From assembly GCA_036898135.1 (NCBI GenBank), contig CM072526.1, positions 9,265,187 through 9,329,186 of the forward strand: a stretch of DNA of 64,000 nucleotides, written 5' to 3'. The DNA comes from Oncomelania hupensis. Lineage: Eukaryota; Mollusca; Gastropoda; Littorinimorpha; Pomatiopsidae. The position numbers were made by a program, and so were the translations under genes. The notes under the pieces were generated by a model, which had not been told where the DNA came from, searched no databases, and saw only the letters and a program-made list of their open reading frames with translations. Within the stretch, counting starts at the first letter, position 1; every line of letters begins with the position of its first letter. This document shows positions 62,026-64,000 of this stretch, in pieces.

Positions 62026-62662
62026 TGTTACGTTGAAACGTGAACGAAAGTATGTCGGAAGCGCGCACAATAGATCTAATCGTTTCGTTTTGCAAAGTAT
62101 TCAATAATGGTGTTTATTTACCTTTGATTTGAGTTTGCATTGTTGTTAGGAGAGGCTTTGTATAACGTTGATAATTTGCGTTAGTCGATATTATTTGAGA
62201 ATCTTCTGGATATGCGTGTTTACTCTTGATAGAAATTTCCTGATACATGTAGAAGCAAGAGGTCGTTCTGGAAGATATAAAAATATGTATTGACGTAAGT
62301 CAGTGATGACGATCTTTTATTCGATTGGTGGCAGTACGTCATTTTCTACCATGTACGAAATCTTTCCGGAAAAGAGAGAGGTTATTTAATCGTGTGCAGA
62401 GTTGCTGTTGGGAGAGAGTAAAGTTGTTGATAGTGATTTGGAAAGTTGCTGTGAAAGTTGTTGAGTTGAATTGAGAATTGTATGCAGTTGTTGATGTGTG
62501 CTGAATAAAAGTGGAAAACTTCATACGTCGACTTTGTGACTTGTATGCTGTTTGGACGGGCTGTGTGAATAAACGAATCTGAGTTACACCCTATCAGGAA
62601 TTCAAGCATCGGGGCTGAATCAGATACTGATAGAAAACACCAACATCAAACTGAGTGTAACA
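62026..62662 (+). mobile_element. Probable solo LTR (637 bp)
   Basis: Begins TGTTAC and ends GTAACA, 5-bp duplication GGGTA (62021-62025, 62663-62667). A TATAAAA motif at about 62277 and AATAAA motifs at about 62501 and 62570 fit an LTR in plus orientation. No ORF. Confidence 0.75.
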
Positions 62663-63270
62663 GGGTACCACACCTCTTTACACTCAACGTTATTCAACAC
62701 TAAGATTGAGGTCCAAAAGTGTCAATAGGGTACCACACCGCTTTACACTCAATGTTATTCAACACTAAGATTGAGGTCCAAAAGTGTCAATAGGGTACCA
62801 CACCGCTTTAAACTCAACGTTATTCAACACTAAGATTGAGGTCCAAAAGTGTCAATAGGGTACTACACCGCTTTACACTCAACGTTATTCAACACTAAGA
62901 TTGAGGTCCAAAAGTGTCAATAGGGTACTACACCTCTTTACACTCAACGTTATTCAACACTAAGATTGAGGTCCAAAAGTGTCATTAGGGTACTACACCG
63001 CTTTACACTCAACGTTATTCAACACTAAAATTGAGGTCCAAAAGTGTCAATAAGGTACTACACCGCTTTACACTTAACGTTATTCAACGCTAAGATTGAG
63101 GTCCAAAAGTGTCAATAGGGTACTACACCGCTTTACACTCAACGTTATTCAACACTAAGATTGAGGTCCAAAAGTGTCAATAGGGTACCACATCACTTTA
63201 CACTCAACGTTATTCAACACTGAGGTCCAAGAGTGTCAATACTGGTACAACACCTCTTTACACTCAACAT
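62663..63270. repeat. 65-bp minisatellite, about nine copies
   Basis: Units GGGTACTACACCGCTTTACA, CTCAACGTTATTCAACACTA, AGATTGAGGTCCAAAAGTGT, CAATA. The LTR sits at its left edge. Confidence 0.96.
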
Positions 63271-63525
63271 TAAGACTAAGATTGGGGTCAAAAGGGATTG
63301 ATATTAGTCCTTCAAAGAGTAGCTTCTTCAACTCTTAGTCTCATATAGCAAAACAGCACTTTGATCTTCTTCTTCTTCATGTAAGGATTTGACAAAAACA
63401 AGCCAAAAATAGGTGCATGTGTTTAAAATGCTATATTTACTGAACGGTTGGTCAGAGCTTCATGGGACTTAGTGTGTAGATAATTGGTAACTATGCAAGT
63501 ATTGCGTAAGCTTTTGTTTTGTCAG

Positions 63526-63756
63526 TCATCTGTCTGTGTTACCAGCTATTTTACCTGTGATTATAGGTAATTTCACAAGTATCAATTCTTTGGACGATAA
63601 AAGGTCCGATCTGAAGTCGGAAAGATCACTAGTAAGCACACTAGACACTAACAAATCACTCTGATTGTCATTCCCTAACAGATCAGCCCTTTCATCTACT
63701 AATTGCTGCCACAACTGCCCATATGTAGACTGATTGTCGGAATCAGATTCTGCCAT
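63526..63756 (-). pseudogene. piggyBac-like transposase N-terminus remnant
   Basis: A 76-codon frame starting MAESDSDNQSTYGQLWQQLV with NDNQSDLLVSSVLTSDLSD. It parallels VDNQSDISVSSVHTSDLSD in the TTAA-flanked element at 32823-33463. No terminus is identified here. 63270-63525 shows nothing else. Confidence 0.5.
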
Positions 63757-63844
63757 TTTTAGGGTATCCCCACTCCTGAAAACGCAACCAAAAACTAAAC
63801 AAAAACTGCAATTAACACGTGTTGTAAACCAGGGTTGATAGTCT

Positions 63845-63985
63845 TTACTTTATTTCTTTAAAGAAATAAATTTTCTTTAATTTGGGTAAAACGTTAAAGA
63901 AATAAATTTTCTTTAATTTTTTTCAAAAATTAAAGAAATAAATTTTTTTTAATTTTTAAATTAAAAAGAAATAAATTTGCGTTAA
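63845..63985. repeat. AT-rich tandem repeat (AAAGAAATAAATTTTCTTTA)
   Basis: Four to five imperfect units at the right edge of the window, each partly palindromic (TTTCTTTAAAGAAA). Confidence 0.85.
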
Positions 63986-64000
63986 ATACATGAATGATTA

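Overview
The window is intronic and intergenic DNA from an animal genome. Signs of a metazoan are long introns with GT/AG borders, abundant tandem repeats, LINEs of RTE, Jockey and L2/CR1 type, hAT, piggyBac and pogo DNA transposons, and tRNA-derived SINEs. The repertoire fits a lophotrochozoan, probably a mollusc; that placement is an inference and cannot be proven here.

I see one host gene. It lies on the minus strand from about 61991 down to 915 and is split into at least 17 short exons. All junctions but one agree in reading phase. The order LOTUS domain, short linker, then three extended Tudor domains identifies it as a TDRD7-like gene (Tudor domain-containing protein 7, Tapas in Drosophila), a germ-granule/piRNA-pathway scaffold. 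The 5' part (first exons, promoter, earlier LOTUS domains) lies beyond the right edge of the window. The last exon seen (915-1186) ends in a stop codon and may be the terminal exon. No other host gene is convincing.

The introns are filled by two things. First, minisatellites with units of about 20 to 65 bp. Many begin exactly at an exon edge and carry copies of the exon-intron junction, so several introns hold rows of decoy splice sites (exons 2, 4, 5, 6, 13, 14 and 16). Second, transposons, often nested, whose borders can be set by target-site duplications. They include three probable solo LTRs sitting inside minisatellites, one LTR retrotransposon with two 1045-bp LTRs and only a gag-like ORF, and at least nine fragments of one RTE-like LINE with a GGATA-type tail. 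There are also one Jockey and one L2/CR1 LINE, eight hAT-like insertions with 5-6 bp duplications, several TTAA-flanked piggyBac-like elements, a pogo/Tigger-like relic, tRNA-SINEs, and an unnamed 712-bp retroelement with a CAAT tail.

Layout. 1-15.5 kb: exons 12 to 17 (third Tudor domain and linker) with very long arrays. 15.5-22.5 kb: RTE copies broken by hAT elements. 22.5-34 kb: exons 9-11, the hAT dimer with the LTR element inside it, and the Jockey LINE. 34-40 kb: a direct and inverted repeat cluster. 40-46.3 kb: exons 6-8, arrays and a solo LTR. 47-51.4 kb: nested L2/RTE/CAAT elements. 51.4-62 kb: exons 1-5, arrays, pogo relic and a 5'-inverted RTE. 62-64 kb: solo LTR, a 65-bp array and a piggyBac-like remnant.
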